From: Oscillospiraceae bacterium
GTDB lineage: Bacteria > Bacillota > Clostridia > Oscillospirales > CAG-272
DNA: 64,000 nt
Assembly: GCA_015063305.1 (NCBI GenBank)
Contig: SVUJ01000001.1
Span: 24,262 to 88,261 of the forward strand
Direction: 5' to 3'
The position numbers and the translations under genes were made by a program. The notes under the pieces were generated by a model, which was not told the DNA's origin, did not search any database, and was given only the letters and a program-made list of their open reading frames with translations. Positions 35,833 through 44,380 of this stretch are shown in pieces. Each line of letters opens with the position of its first letter. Positions within the stretch are counted from its first letter, which is position 1.

Positions 35833-38358
35833 ATGAAGTTCTACGCTGAGCCCATTGCAAAATCTCCGAGAATTGAAAAGCTTGTCGAAGCTCTTTTTGA
35901 AAAAATGCCTCAGATAGAGGCAGACAGAGCCGTGCTTCTCACAGAATCCTACAAGGCGACCGAGGGCGAGCCGATAATAACTCGCCGCGCGAAGGCTTTC
36001 AAGCATATTCTGGAGAACATTCCGATAACCATTCGCGAGAATGAGCTTATCGTCGGCGCGGCGACAAAAGCGCCCAGAGGATGTCAGGTGTTCCCCGAGT
36101 ACTCCTTTGAGTGGCTTGAGTCGGAGTTCGACACGGTGGAGACCAGAACGGCAGACCCGTTCTACATCTCGGAAGAAACCAAACAGACCCTCCACGAGGT
36201 CTATAAATACTGGAAGGGTAAGACAACCAGTGAGCTTGCTACGTCTTATATGTCGGACGAGGCGAAGCTTGCGATGGAGCACAACATCTTTACCCCAGGA
36301 AATTACTTTTATAACGGAATAGGACATCTGACGGTCGATTACCCCAAGGTTCTCGCCGTTGGATACAGCGGAATAATAAAGGAAGCTAAGGATGCGCTTG
36401 CGGCGCTCTCGCAGGGAGATGCCGACTTCGCAAAGAGAAGTCACTTCCTGAGCGCCGTGATAATGAGCTGTGAGGCTGCGATAAATTACGCGCACCGCTA
36501 CGCAGAGCTTGCCGCGAGTATGGCGAAGACCACGATGGACGTTCGCCGCCGTCGTGAGCTTGAGGATATCGCATCGGCTTGCCGCCGCGTTCCCGAGTAT
36601 GGAGCACAAAGCTTCAGAGAGGCTTGTCAGTCCTTCTGGTTCGTGCAGATGCTGCTCCAGATAGAGTCGAGCGGACACTCGATCTCCCCCGGACGCTTTG
36701 ACCAGTATATGTATCCTTATTATAAGAGGGATCTTGATGCGGGTAAGCTCAGCCGCGAGGAAGCGCAGGAGCTTATGGACTGCGTATGGGTCAAGCTCAA
36801 CGACCTCAACAAGGTTCGTGATGCCGCATCGGCTGAAGGATTTGCGGGATACAGCTTATTCCAGAACCTGATAGCGGGCGGACAGGACGAAAACGGAAAG
36901 GACGCGACCAACGACCTTTCGTTTATGTCGATAACCGCAACCGAGCACGTATTTCTTCCTCAGCCTTCCTTCTCGGTAAGAGTTTGGAACGGCACGCCCC
37001 ACGAATTTCTCATAAGGGCGGCAGAGCTTACGAGAACGGGAATCGGATTCCCCGCTTACTATAATGACGAAGTGATAATCCCCGCGCTCCAGAGCAGAGG
37101 TCTTACTCTTCAGGACGCGAGAGATTACAATATAATCGGTTGTGTTGAGCCTCAGAAGTCGGCAAAGACCGACGGTTGGCACGACGCGGCGTTCTTCAAT
37201 ATGTGCCGTCCGCTTGAGCTGGTCTTCTCGAACGGAGTTGACAAGGGAGTGCAGATAGGCCCTCGCACGGGCGAGGTCGAGAGCATGAAGAGCTACGGGG
37301 AGTTCGAGGACGCATACAGAGCGCAGATGAACTACTTTATAGAGCTGCTCGTAAATGCCGACAACGCCATCGACGTGGCGCACGCCGAGAGATGCCCCCT
37401 GCCTTTCCAGTCTTCGATGGTCAATGACTGTATCAAGAGAGGAAAGAGCCTTCAGGAGGGCGGAGCGATATACAACTTCACAGGCCCTCAGGGCTTTGGT
37501 ATAGCGAATATAACCGACGGAATATACGCGGTCAAGAAGCTGGTATTTGAGGATAAGAAATACACACTCGGCTTCTTCAAGGAAGCGCTTGACAACAATT
37601 TCGGTCAGGATATGGACTCGGCTATGGCGGCAAAGCTTACACAGCAGGTCGCGAAGTCGATAGTGGCGGCAGGCAAGGACCTGAGCGCTGACGATATAAA
37701 GACGGTCTACCTCACGGTAAAGGCAAATAAGGCGAGCGAGGCAGACAGAAAGAAGTACGCGGCGCTGCTTGAGGATATAACCTCGCTTGAAAAGTTCGGA
37801 AACGACGAGGACGAGATCGACGCCTTCGCAAGAGAGATGGCTTATACATATACAAAGCCGCTTGAGGGATATATGAACCCCAGAGGAGGAATATTCCAGG
37901 CGGGACTTTACCCCGTTTCGGCAAACGTTCCGCTCGGAGCGCAGACAGGAGCAACTCCCGACGGACGACTTGCCTTCACACCTATAGCCGACGGTGTTTC
38001 GCCCGCGGCGGGACGCGACGTCAAGGGTCCCACGGCGGCGGCTAACTCGGTATCAAGGCTCGACCACTATATAGCGTCAAACGGAACGCTCTTCAATATG
38101 AAGTTCCATCCGTCGGCGCTTGAGGGAAGAAGCGGACTTGAGAGCTTCGTTGCTCTGGTCAGAGGATATTTTGACCAGAAGGGAAGCCACATGCAGTTCA
38201 ACGTCGTAAGCCGAGAGACACTCAGAGATGCGCAGAAGCACCCCGAGAAGTACAAGTCGCTGGTAGTAAGAGTTGCGGGATATTCGGCACTCTTCACCAC
38301 GCTCTCGAAGAGCTTGCAGGAAGATATAATCAACAGAACAGAGCAGCAGGGCTTTTGA
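35833..38358 (+). CDS. Glycyl radical diol dehydratase (1,2-propanediol dehydratase type)
   Basis: B12-independent dehydration of 1,2-propanediol to propionaldehyde. 841 aa, PFL-like barrel; thiyl-radical Cys437 and base Glu439 in IIGCVEPQ, Asp451 in TDGWHD, and glycyl radical Gly816 in RVAGYSALF near the C-terminus. The GCVEPQ motif places it with diol dehydratases such as C. butyricum glycerol dehydratase. It is longer than that enzyme, partly through a charged segment near residues 630-665. The aldolase gene nearby favours propanediol over glycerol. No separate N-terminal encapsulation helix is evident. Glycyl radical enzymes are cleaved by oxygen, consistent with an anaerobe. Its activase gene follows directly. 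Confidence 0.93.
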   Translation: MKFYAEPIAKSPRIEKLVEALFEKMPQIEADRAVLLTESYKATEGEPIITRRAKAFKHILENIPITIRENELIVGAATKAPRGCQVFPEYSFEWLESEFDTVETRTADPFYISEETKQTLHEVYKYWKGKTTSELATSYMSDEAKLAMEHNIFTPGNYFYNGIGHLTVDYPKVLAVGYSGIIKEAKDALAALSQGDADFAKRSHFLSAVIMSCEAAINYAHRYAELAASMAKTTMDVRRRRELEDIASACRRVPEYGAQSFREACQSFWFVQMLLQIESSGHSISPGRFDQYMYPYYKRDLDAGKLSREEAQELMDCVWVKLNDLNKVRDAASAEGFAGYSLFQNLIAGGQDENGKDATNDLSFMSITATEHVFLPQPSFSVRVWNGTPHEFLIRAAELTRTGIGFPAYYNDEVIIPALQSRGLTLQDARDYNIIGCVEPQKSAKTDGWHDAAFFNMCRPLELVFSNGVDKGVQIGPRTGEVESMKSYGEFEDAYRAQMNYFIELLVNADNAIDVAHAERCPLPFQSSMVNDCIKRGKSLQEGGAIYNFTGPQGFGIANITDGIYAVKKLVFEDKKYTLGFFKEALDNNFGQDMDSAMAAKLTQQVAKSIVAAGKDLSADDIKTVYLTVKANKASEADRKKYAALLEDITSLEKFGNDEDEIDAFAREMAYTYTKPLEGYMNPRGGIFQAGLYPVSANVPLGAQTGATPDGRLAFTPIADGVSPAAGRDVKGPTAAANSVSRLDHYIASNGTLFNMKFHPSALEGRSGLESFVALVRGYFDQKGSHMQFNVVSRETLRDAQKHPEKYKSLVVRVAGYSALFTTLSKSLQEDIINRTEQQGF

Positions 38359-38369
38359 GGTGAATGACG

Positions 38370-39164
38370 ATGGATAAGGCGTTGCTTGAAACAAAGGGCA
38401 GGATATTCAATATCCAACGCTTTTCTATCCACGACGGCCCGGGAATAAGAACGATAGTTTTTCTCAAGGGCTGTCCGCTCAGATGCAGATGGTGCTGTAA
38501 CCCCGAATCACAGGAATGGAAGTTCGAGCAGATGGTCACGGCGGGCGTTACCAAAACGGTGGGGCGCGACGTTACTGTCGGCGAGATACTTGAGGAGATA
38601 AAAAAGGACAGAGTCTACTATGCCCGTTCGGGCGGAGGGGGACTTACCCTCTCGGGAGGCGAGTGTCTGTGGCAGCCCGAGTTCTCAGAGGCGCTGCTCA
38701 GAGCGGCGAAGGAGATGGGAATATCCACGGCGATAGAAACCACAGCATATGCCGACATAGAGGTGATAAGACGACTGCTCAAGTACACCGACACCGTTCT
38801 TATGGATATAAAGCACGTAAACGGCGAGAAGCACAAGGAGTTTACCACAAGGGATAACGATCTGATACTTGCTAACGCGAGAGTGATAGCGAGAGAGGCG
38901 AACGAGCTGATAATCAGGACCCCTGTGATACCCACCTTCAACGACTCCGACGAGGAGATAAGAGCTATCGCGGAGTTTGCGGCGTCGCTCGAAGGGGTAC
39001 GCGAGATGCACCTGCTTCCGTATCACCGAATAGGCTCGGATAAGTACGCGGGTCTTGGCAGGGTCTACGGTATGGCTCACATCCAGCCCCCGCCGAGAGA
39101 ACAGATGGAAAGACTGCTCTCGATAGTAAGATCGACCGGACTTACGGGTCAGATAGGAGGTTGA
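38370..39164 (+). CDS. Glycyl radical enzyme activase (radical SAM)
   Basis: Uses S-adenosylmethionine and a [4Fe-4S] cluster to put the radical on the dehydratase glycine. CPLRCRWC supplies the three cluster cysteines (CxxxCxxC); FSIHDGPGIRT and the GGE-type SAM motif LSGGECLWQ follow. After NPESQ the ferredoxin-like insert with extra cysteines found in most activases of non-PFL enzymes is missing, so the protein is only 264 aa, similar to PFL activase. The track start at 38364 directly abuts the Shine-Dalgarno gaggtga; ATG 38370 has proper spacing. Translationally close to the dehydratase stop (12 bp). Confidence 0.93.
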   Translation: MDKALLETKGRIFNIQRFSIHDGPGIRTIVFLKGCPLRCRWCCNPESQEWKFEQMVTAGVTKTVGRDVTVGEILEEIKKDRVYYARSGGGGLTLSGGECLWQPEFSEALLRAAKEMGISTAIETTAYADIEVIRRLLKYTDTVLMDIKHVNGEKHKEFTTRDNDLILANARVIAREANELIIRTPVIPTFNDSDEEIRAIAEFAASLEGVREMHLLPYHRIGSDKYAGLGRVYGMAHIQPPPREQMERLLSIVRSTGLTGQIGG

Positions 39165-39168
39165 TAGC

Positions 39169-39531
39169 ATGCAGGATAGTATGGAAAAGCAAAGGATAAT
39201 ACAGGAGCTCGTTCCGGGTAAGCAGATAACGCTGGCTCACATAATCGCGAACCCAGACGAGATACTGTATAAGAAGCTGGGACTTGATCCGGCTGTCGAA
39301 TATTCAAAATCGGCGATCGGAATACTGACGCTCAGTCCCGCTGAGACCGCGATAATCGCGGGAGATATAGCAATAAAGGCGTCGGGCGCGCAGCTTGGAT
39401 TTGTAGACCGCTTCAGCGGAACGGTGATACTCACGGGTACTTACTCGGAGGTGGACGCCTCGCTCAAGGCGGTGACGGATTACGCGGCGCAAACGCTTGG
39501 GTTCACGGTATGCAAGATAACCAAGACCTGA
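39169..39531 (+). CDS. Microcompartment shell protein, EutS/PduU type
   Basis: 120 aa single BMC domain of the circularly permuted class: VPGKQITLAHIIANP at the start and AIGILTLSPAETAIIAGDIA, GFVDRFSGTVILTG later are typical of EutS/PduU. These hexamers have a beta-barrel plug over the pore. aggagg lies 8 bp before the ATG. The EutP-like gene begins 2 bp after the stop. Confidence 0.9.
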   Translation: MQDSMEKQRIIQELVPGKQITLAHIIANPDEILYKKLGLDPAVEYSKSAIGILTLSPAETAIIAGDIAIKASGAQLGFVDRFSGTVILTGTYSEVDASLKAVTDYAAQTLGFTVCKITKT

Positions 39532-39533
39532 GA

Positions 39534-39959
39534 ATGAAAAAGACCCTTCTGGTGGGACGTCACGGAGTTGGAAAAACAACGCTGACGCAGGCGCTGAGGG
39601 GAGAGAAGATACACTACGTCAAAACGCAGTATATGAATTACGGAGATTGGCTGATAGATTCCCCCGGGGAGTACGCAGAGGTGCACGGCTTAGGCGCGGC
39701 GCTTGCGATATACTCCTACGAGGCGGAGGTCGTTGCGCTGCTGATATCGGCGGACGACGATTACTCGCTCTTTCCCCCCTGCTGCGCTTCGATGATAAAC
39801 CGAGAGGTGATAGGTATCGTAACCAAGACGACGGCGCAGTCGCCCGAGAGGGCAGAGAATTGGCTTCGTCTTGCAGGGTGTGAAAAGGTATTTCACATCG
39901 ATTCGCACACCGGTGAGGGTGTTGACGAGCTGAAGGCTTATCTGCGAAAGCAGAGCTGA
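39534..39959 (+). CDS. EutP/PduV-like small GTPase
   Basis: 141 aa with P-loop GRHGVGKTT (residues 8-16), a DSPGEY motif in place of DxxG and TKTT in the NKxD position. EutP/PduV proteins are Ras-like P-loop proteins found in microcompartment loci; roles in acetate-kinase activity or compartment positioning have been proposed and remain unclear. The track start 39510 overlaps the shell gene; ATG 39534 gives MKKTLLVG, as in the family. Confidence 0.85.
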   Translation: MKKTLLVGRHGVGKTTLTQALRGEKIHYVKTQYMNYGDWLIDSPGEYAEVHGLGAALAIYSYEAEVVALLISADDDYSLFPPCCASMINREVIGIVTKTTAQSPERAENWLRLAGCEKVFHIDSHTGEGVDELKAYLRKQS

Positions 39960-40009
39960 TATATTTAAAGAAAAAATAAAAAAATTATTTAATCATAAGG
40001 AGAAGAAAA

Positions 40010-40807
40010 ATGGTTAACGAGTACGAAATCAAAAAACAGATATGTGAGATAGGTAAGCGTATCTACAACAAGGGAATGGTTGCATCCAACGACGGTAACA
40101 TCTCTGTAAAGCTTAACGACAACGAGTTCCTCTGCACACCTACAGGAGTTTCCAAGGGATTTATGACTCCCGAGTTCATCTGTAAGGTTGACGCTAAGGG
40201 TAACGTTATTCAGGCAAACGCAGGCTTCAAGCCCTCGTCTGAGATCAAGATGCACATGAGAGTTTACCGCGAGCGTCCCGACGTAACCGCTGTCGTTCAC
40301 GCTCATCCTCTCTACGCTACATCCTTCGCTATCGCAGGAATCCCGCTCACCGAGCCGATCATGCCTGAGGCAGTAATCGCTCTCGGATGCGTTCCGATAG
40401 CTGAGTACGGAACACCCTCTACCGAGGAGATCCCGGACGCTGTTTCCAAGTACCTCCAGTACTATGATGCAGTACTTCTTGCAAACCACGGAGCGCTTTC
40501 CTTCTCGGATTCTCTGCTCAACGCATACCACAAGATGGAGTCTGTAGAGTTCTACGCTCAGCTCCTTTACCAGGCAAAGGTTCTCGGCGGTCCTAAGAAG
40601 CTCACCGACGCTCAGGTTGAAAGACTTTACGAGATCCGCCGTCAGTTCGGTCTCAAGGGTAAGCACCCCGCAAACGTATGCCCCAACGCTCAGGCAGGTA
40701 AGCCCAGCTGCCACGGTTGCGGCGGCAAGTGCTCAAGCGGCAAGGGCGCTGACGCTGACACCATCGCTATGGTAACAAAGCTCGTTCTCGAGCAGCTCGG
40801 CAAATAA
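40010..40807 (+). CDS. Class II aldolase (fuculose/rhamnulose-1-phosphate type) with encapsulation helix
   Basis: Splits L-fuculose- or L-rhamnulose-1-phosphate into DHAP and L-lactaldehyde. Zinc ligands are His97 and His99 in HAHP and His160 in LANHGAL; Glu78 is the probable catalytic residue. Size and order fit the FucA-like family (about 215 aa), followed by an extra tail: a Gly/Cys-rich linker with Cys224, 234, 237 and 241 (CHGCGGKC) and a C-terminal amphipathic helix DADTIAMVTKLVLEQLGK that looks like an encapsulation peptide. Its codons prefer ATC over ATA for Ile, unlike many neighbours, suggesting strong expression. Which sugar phosphate it prefers cannot be decided here. Confidence 0.9.
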   Translation: MVNEYEIKKQICEIGKRIYNKGMVASNDGNISVKLNDNEFLCTPTGVSKGFMTPEFICKVDAKGNVIQANAGFKPSSEIKMHMRVYRERPDVTAVVHAHPLYATSFAIAGIPLTEPIMPEAVIALGCVPIAEYGTPSTEEIPDAVSKYLQYYDAVLLANHGALSFSDSLLNAYHKMESVEFYAQLLYQAKVLGGPKKLTDAQVERLYEIRRQFGLKGKHPANVCPNAQAGKPSCHGCGGKCSSGKGADADTIAMVTKLVLEQLGK

Positions 40808-40830
40808 GATATCTTAAAGCGGTCACTCTT

Positions 40831-41307
40831 ATGAACGAAAATGAAATAAGAAGGATCGTTCAGGATACGGTATCTGCCGTTAAAAACAGAAAAAAAGTAA
40901 TGACGCTTTCTCTTGCCGAAAGGATCGCCGACGCGACTGTCGCCGAGGCGGCAAGGATCGGAGTCCGCGCGGTGGTCTGTGTATCGGATGCCGCGGGAAA
41001 CCCCAAGATAGTCAAGTCTATGGACGACGCTTATATCGCAAGCTACGATATAGCCGTGAACAAGGCGTTCACGGTTGTGGCGCTGAAAATGCCCACGTCG
41101 GCTCTCAAGGAGCTTGCTCAGCCGGGCGCTTCGCTTTACGGAATACAGTTTACCAACAACGGTAAGATAGTGATATTCGGCGGCGGAGATCCTCTTATCA
41201 ACGACGATGAGGTGATTATCGGCGGCATCGGGGTCAGCGGCGGGAGCGAGGAGCAGGACATAGCGCTTTCGGCTTACGGCAGAAAGTATTTTGAAACAAA
41301 GATCTAA
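40831..41307 (+). CDS. PduO-C/HbpS-like (DUF336) protein with encapsulation helix
   Basis: 158 aa. The N-terminal NENEIRRIVQDTVSAV is an amphipathic helix like those of the neighbouring enzymes; after a short linker comes a GlcG/HbpS/PduO C-terminal-type domain (GVRAVVCVSDAAGNP, PGASLYGIQFTNNGK, GGIGVSGGSEEQD). HbpS-type proteins bind haem or cobalamin-related ligands; the role in glycyl radical microcompartments is unknown. The helix predicts that it lies in the lumen. Confidence 0.85.
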   Translation: MNENEIRRIVQDTVSAVKNRKKVMTLSLAERIADATVAEAARIGVRAVVCVSDAAGNPKIVKSMDDAYIASYDIAVNKAFTVVALKMPTSALKELAQPGASLYGIQFTNNGKIVIFGGGDPLINDDEVIIGGIGVSGGSEEQDIALSAYGRKYFETKI

Positions 41308-41340
41308 AACAATATCAGTTACATACGAAAGGACAAAGAG

Positions 41341-42540
41341 ATGGATATCAAATCCTCTGACATCGAAAAGATCGTCCGTCAGGTGCTCGAGAATATCTCG
41401 GGAGCACAGGCGACACCCGCTCGCACAGCAGGACCTGTTCCCGCAACGAGCAGAGTCGCAATGCTCACCAAGGCAGAGAACTTCGACATTCAGGAATACC
41501 CCATCCCCGAGCTCGGAGATGACGATGTTCTTGTTAAGGTCGAGGGCTGCGGCGTCTGCGGAACCGACGCGCACGAGTTCAAGCGCGATCCCTTCTCACT
41601 TATCCCTGTAGTTCTCGGTCACGAGGGCACGGGTGAGATCGTAAAGATGGGTAAAAACGTAAAGAAGGACAGCGCGGGCAAGCCCCTGAATATTGGTGAC
41701 AAGGTAGTTACCTGTATGATATTCAAGGACAATCCCGATATAACAATGTTCGACCTCAACAAGCAGAACGTTGGCGGAGCAGACGTTTACGGTCTTCTTC
41801 CCGACGACGACAAGCATCTTAACGGTTGGTTCGCTGACTACATTCTCGTAAGAGGCGGCTCGACTATATTCAACGTAAGCGATCTCGACCTCGACAGCAG
41901 AATCCTTATAGAGCCCTGCGCGGTTCTTATCCACGCTGTTGAGAGAGCAAAGACCACGGGTATCCTCAGATTCAACTCCAGAGTGGTAGTTCAGGGCTGC
42001 GGACCTATCGGTCTTATCTGTATCGCGGTGCTTCGCGCAATGGGAACTGAGAATATCGTTGCCGTTGACGGAGAGACAAAGCGTCTTGAGTTTGCAAAGC
42101 TTATGGGCGCAACCCAGACGGTAAACTTCAAGGATCACAAGGGTATTGACGCTCTTGCGGGAGCAGTTAAGGACGCATTCGGCGGCTACCTTGCGGACTT
42201 CGCGTTCCAGTGCACAGGTTCTCCTGTTGCTCACGCGAACATCTACAAGTTCATCCGCAACGGCGGCGGTCTGTGCGAGCTCGGCTTCTTCATCAACGGC
42301 GGCGATGCTACCATCAACCCCCACTTCGACATCTGCTCGAAGGAGATCACAACCGTTGGCTCTTGGGTATACACACTTCGCGATTACGTTACCACCTTCG
42401 ATTTCCTCAAGCGCGCAAAGGCGATAGGACTTCCCCTCGAGAAGCTCATCACCCACAAGTACCCGCTTGATAAGATCAACGAGGCTCTCCAGACTAACCT
42501 GAAGATGGAAGGTCTTAAGATAGCTATCGTAAACGAGTAA
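41341..42540 (+). CDS. Zinc-type (MDR) alcohol dehydrogenase with encapsulation helix
   Basis: 399 aa. The N-terminal MDIKSSDIEKIVRQVLENIS is an encapsulation-type amphipathic helix, followed by an Ala/Pro linker (to about residue 38). Catalytic zinc site: GCGVCGTDAHEF, then GHEGTGEIV; the structural-zinc four-Cys lobe is missing and replaced by VTCMIFKDNPDITMF; Rossmann motif GCGPIGL. In GRM5 loci this family is thought to reduce lactaldehyde to 1,2-propanediol and/or propionaldehyde to propanol, recycling NADH inside the shell. Confidence 0.9.
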   Translation: MDIKSSDIEKIVRQVLENISGAQATPARTAGPVPATSRVAMLTKAENFDIQEYPIPELGDDDVLVKVEGCGVCGTDAHEFKRDPFSLIPVVLGHEGTGEIVKMGKNVKKDSAGKPLNIGDKVVTCMIFKDNPDITMFDLNKQNVGGADVYGLLPDDDKHLNGWFADYILVRGGSTIFNVSDLDLDSRILIEPCAVLIHAVERAKTTGILRFNSRVVVQGCGPIGLICIAVLRAMGTENIVAVDGETKRLEFAKLMGATQTVNFKDHKGIDALAGAVKDAFGGYLADFAFQCTGSPVAHANIYKFIRNGGGLCELGFFINGGDATINPHFDICSKEITTVGSWVYTLRDYVTTFDFLKRAKAIGLPLEKLITHKYPLDKINEALQTNLKMEGLKIAIVNE

Positions 42541-42561
42541 TAAAAAATTACGGAGATCATT

Positions 42562-42876
42562 ATGGGAAAAGCTACTGGAATAATCGAGGTCTACGGACTT
42601 GCGGCTGCATTTGTCGCGCTCGACGCGGGATGCAAGGCGGCGGCGGTGTCGGTAGAGACCTTGGATAAGAACAAGCCCGGTAACGCCGACGCGCTCCCCG
42701 TTCCGCTGATAGTTGCGATAAAGTTCAGAGGAACTGTTGAGGACGTTAAGGCGGCGGTTGAGGCGGCAGCGGCGGCTGCGAAGCAGGTGAGCGGAGTTGT
42801 GTCACAGCACATAATCGCAAACACCGAGGCTTCGACCGAAAAGCTGTTGAAGCTTAACGCTTTTGATAAAAATTAA
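42562..42876 (+). CDS. Microcompartment hexamer shell protein (BMC-H), 104 aa
   Basis: One BMC domain: TGIIEVYGLAAAFVALDAGCKAA. Compared with the three 92-aa BMC-H proteins in this operon the pore loop is longer and different (DKNKPGNADALPVP in place of EKIGSG), so its pore should have other size and charge. Begins with cggagatc 8 bp before the ATG. Confidence 0.88.
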   Translation: MGKATGIIEVYGLAAAFVALDAGCKAAAVSVETLDKNKPGNADALPVPLIVAIKFRGTVEDVKAAVEAAAAAAKQVSGVVSQHIIANTEASTEKLLKLNAFDKN

Positions 42877-42915
42877 AAAATTCTATAAATTTTGTAATTG
42901 AAAGGAAAAAAGAAA

Positions 42916-43194
42916 ATGGCACTTGAAGCACTTGGAATGGTAGAAACAAGAGGTCTTGTTGCGGCTATCGAGGCAGCAGACGCTATGGTAAAGGCAGCAG
43001 AGGTTACTCTCATCGGAACTGAGAAGATCGGTTCGGGACTCGTATCCGTTATGGTAAGAGGCGACGTTGGAGCAGTTAAGGCTGCTACTGAGGCAGGAAG
43101 CGCAGCCGCTTCCAGACTCGGCGAGATCGTTGCTGTTCACGTTATTCCCCGTCCTCATGCAGACGTTGAGAAGATCCTTCCCGTTCTCAAATAA
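42916..43194 (+). CDS. BMC-H shell protein, PduA-like (copy 1 of 3)
   Basis: 92 aa, [20 protein letters not shown] with the PduA-type pore motif EKIGSG. Main facet protein of the shell. The track begins six codons earlier (MKGKKK), but this is the aaagga ribosome-binding region. Differs from copy 2 by four residues. The high DNA identity with copies 2 and 3 points to recent duplication or gene conversion. Confidence 0.93.
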   Translation: MALEALGMVETRGLVAAIEAADAMVKAAEVTLIGTEKIGSGLVSVMVRGDVGAVKAATEAGSAAASRLGEIVAVHVIPRPHADVEKILPVLK

Positions 43195-43227
43195 GAAACA
43201 TTTTAAGCTGAAAACTACGGAGGCGCT

Positions 43228-43638
43228 ATGAAATCATTGGGATTTGTCGAGGTGAGCGGAGTTGTTGCCGCTGTTGACGCGCTCGACATTATGTGCAAAA
43301 GCGCAGAGGTCAGCCTTGTAAGCTGGGAGAGAAAGCTCGGCGGAAGGCTTGTTACCTTGATAGTTACGGGTAACGTTTCAGCGGTGACTGCGGCTGTGGA
43401 AAACGCAAAGGCACAGTGCATCAAAAAGCCCTGTGCGGTAGCGGTCATTGCAAACCCCCACCCCGAAACTGTAAGACTTGCAGAGCTTTCGGCAAAGCGT
43501 CTTGAGAAAAAGAACGCAAAGCCCGCAGCCGAAAAGAAGGCTGAAGCACCTGCCGCGGCTAAGACCGCAAAGACAACTGCCGCGAAGTCTGCGCCCAAGA
43601 CGGCGAAGACCGAGGCAAACTCAGAAAAAACAGAATAA
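43228..43638 (+). CDS. BMC-H shell protein with Lys/Ala-rich C-terminal tail
   Basis: 136 aa. BMC domain in residues 1-87 (MKSLGFVEVSGVVAAVDALD; pore region RKLGGRL), then about 48 residues of low-complexity AAEKKAEAPAAAKTAKTTAA type. Similar tailed BMC-H proteins (PduK/EtuK-like) exist, often with Cys motifs, absent here. The basic tail could bind nucleic acid, lipid or acidic cargo. Confidence 0.88.
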   Translation: MKSLGFVEVSGVVAAVDALDIMCKSAEVSLVSWERKLGGRLVTLIVTGNVSAVTAAVENAKAQCIKKPCAVAVIANPHPETVRLAELSAKRLEKKNAKPAAEKKAEAPAAAKTAKTTAAKSAPKTAKTEANSEKTE

Positions 43639-43658
43639 AATAAGGAGGCATAATAATT

Positions 43659-43937
43659 ATGGCACTTGAAGCACTTGGAATGGTAGAAACAAGAGGTCTT
43701 GTTGCAGCAATCGAGGCAGCAGACGCTATGGTAAAGGCAGCAAACGTTGAGCTCATCGGAACTGAGAAGATCGGTTCGGGACTCGTATCCGTTATGGTAA
43801 GAGGCGACGTTGGAGCAGTTAAGGCTGCTACTGAGGCAGGAAGCGCAGCAGCTTCTACTCTCGGTGAGATCGTTGCAGTTCACGTTATCCCCCGTCCTCA
43901 TGCGGACGTTGAGAAGATTCTTCCTTCTCTCAAATAA
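43659..43937 (+). CDS. BMC-H shell protein, PduA-like (copy 2 of 3)
   Basis: 92 aa, differs from copy 3 by only two residues (A/T and T/R near residues 63-67) and from copy 1 by four. Pore motif EKIGSG. Has aaggaggca before the ATG. Confidence 0.93.
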   Translation: MALEALGMVETRGLVAAIEAADAMVKAANVELIGTEKIGSGLVSVMVRGDVGAVKAATEAGSAAASTLGEIVAVHVIPRPHADVEKILPSLK

Positions 43938-43969
43938 TTAATTGAAATTTTAAACGGAGGTAAAATACA

Positions 43970-44248
43970 ATGGCACTTGAAGCACTTGGAATGGTAGAAA
44001 CAAGAGGTCTTGTTGCAGCAATCGAGGCAGCAGACGCTATGGTAAAGGCAGCAAACGTTGAGCTTATCGGAACTGAGAAGATCGGTTCGGGACTCGTATC
44101 CGTTATGGTAAGAGGCGACGTTGGAGCAGTTAAGGCTGCTACTGAGGCAGGAAGCACAGCAGCTTCCAGACTCGGCGAGATCGTTGCAGTTCACGTTATT
44201 CCCCGTCCTCATGCAGACGTTGAGAAGATCCTTCCTTCTCTGAAGTAA
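43970..44248 (+). CDS. BMC-H shell protein, PduA-like (copy 3 of 3)
   Basis: 92 aa, same pore motif and almost identical to copy 2, including at DNA level. Strong cggaggt site. Followed by a GAAA-capped hairpin before the vertex-protein gene. Confidence 0.93.
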   Translation: MALEALGMVETRGLVAAIEAADAMVKAANVELIGTEKIGSGLVSVMVRGDVGAVKAATEAGSTAASRLGEIVAVHVIPRPHADVEKILPSLK

Positions 44249-44265
44249 TAAGGGACACGCAAAAC

Positions 44266-44293
44266 GGAAAATAAACCGAAAGGTTTATTTTCC
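44266..44293 (+). other. GNRA-capped 12-bp hairpin inside the operon
   Basis: GGAAAATAAACC, loop GAAA, GGTTTATTTTCC: a perfect 12-bp stem with a GNRA tetraloop, 18 bp after the last BMC-H stop. A second, weaker hairpin (gcgcttc ... ggagcgc) follows at about 44302-44323. There is no T-run, so it is more likely a 3' stabiliser or processing site that separates the highly needed shell genes from those downstream. Confidence 0.7.
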
Positions 44294-44380
44294 GAGCGGT
44301 GCGCTTCTGAGTTTAGGAGCGCAGCGCTTGGGAAATAAACAATAACTTAAAATATAGACGAAAGGCAACAGGAGATATTT

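Noticed and set aside
35833-38358. Choline trimethylamine-lyase (CutC) as identity of the glycyl radical enzyme
   Set aside because: The GCVEPQ active-site motif and the aldolase/propanediol gene context fit diol dehydratases, and no choline-type genes are present.
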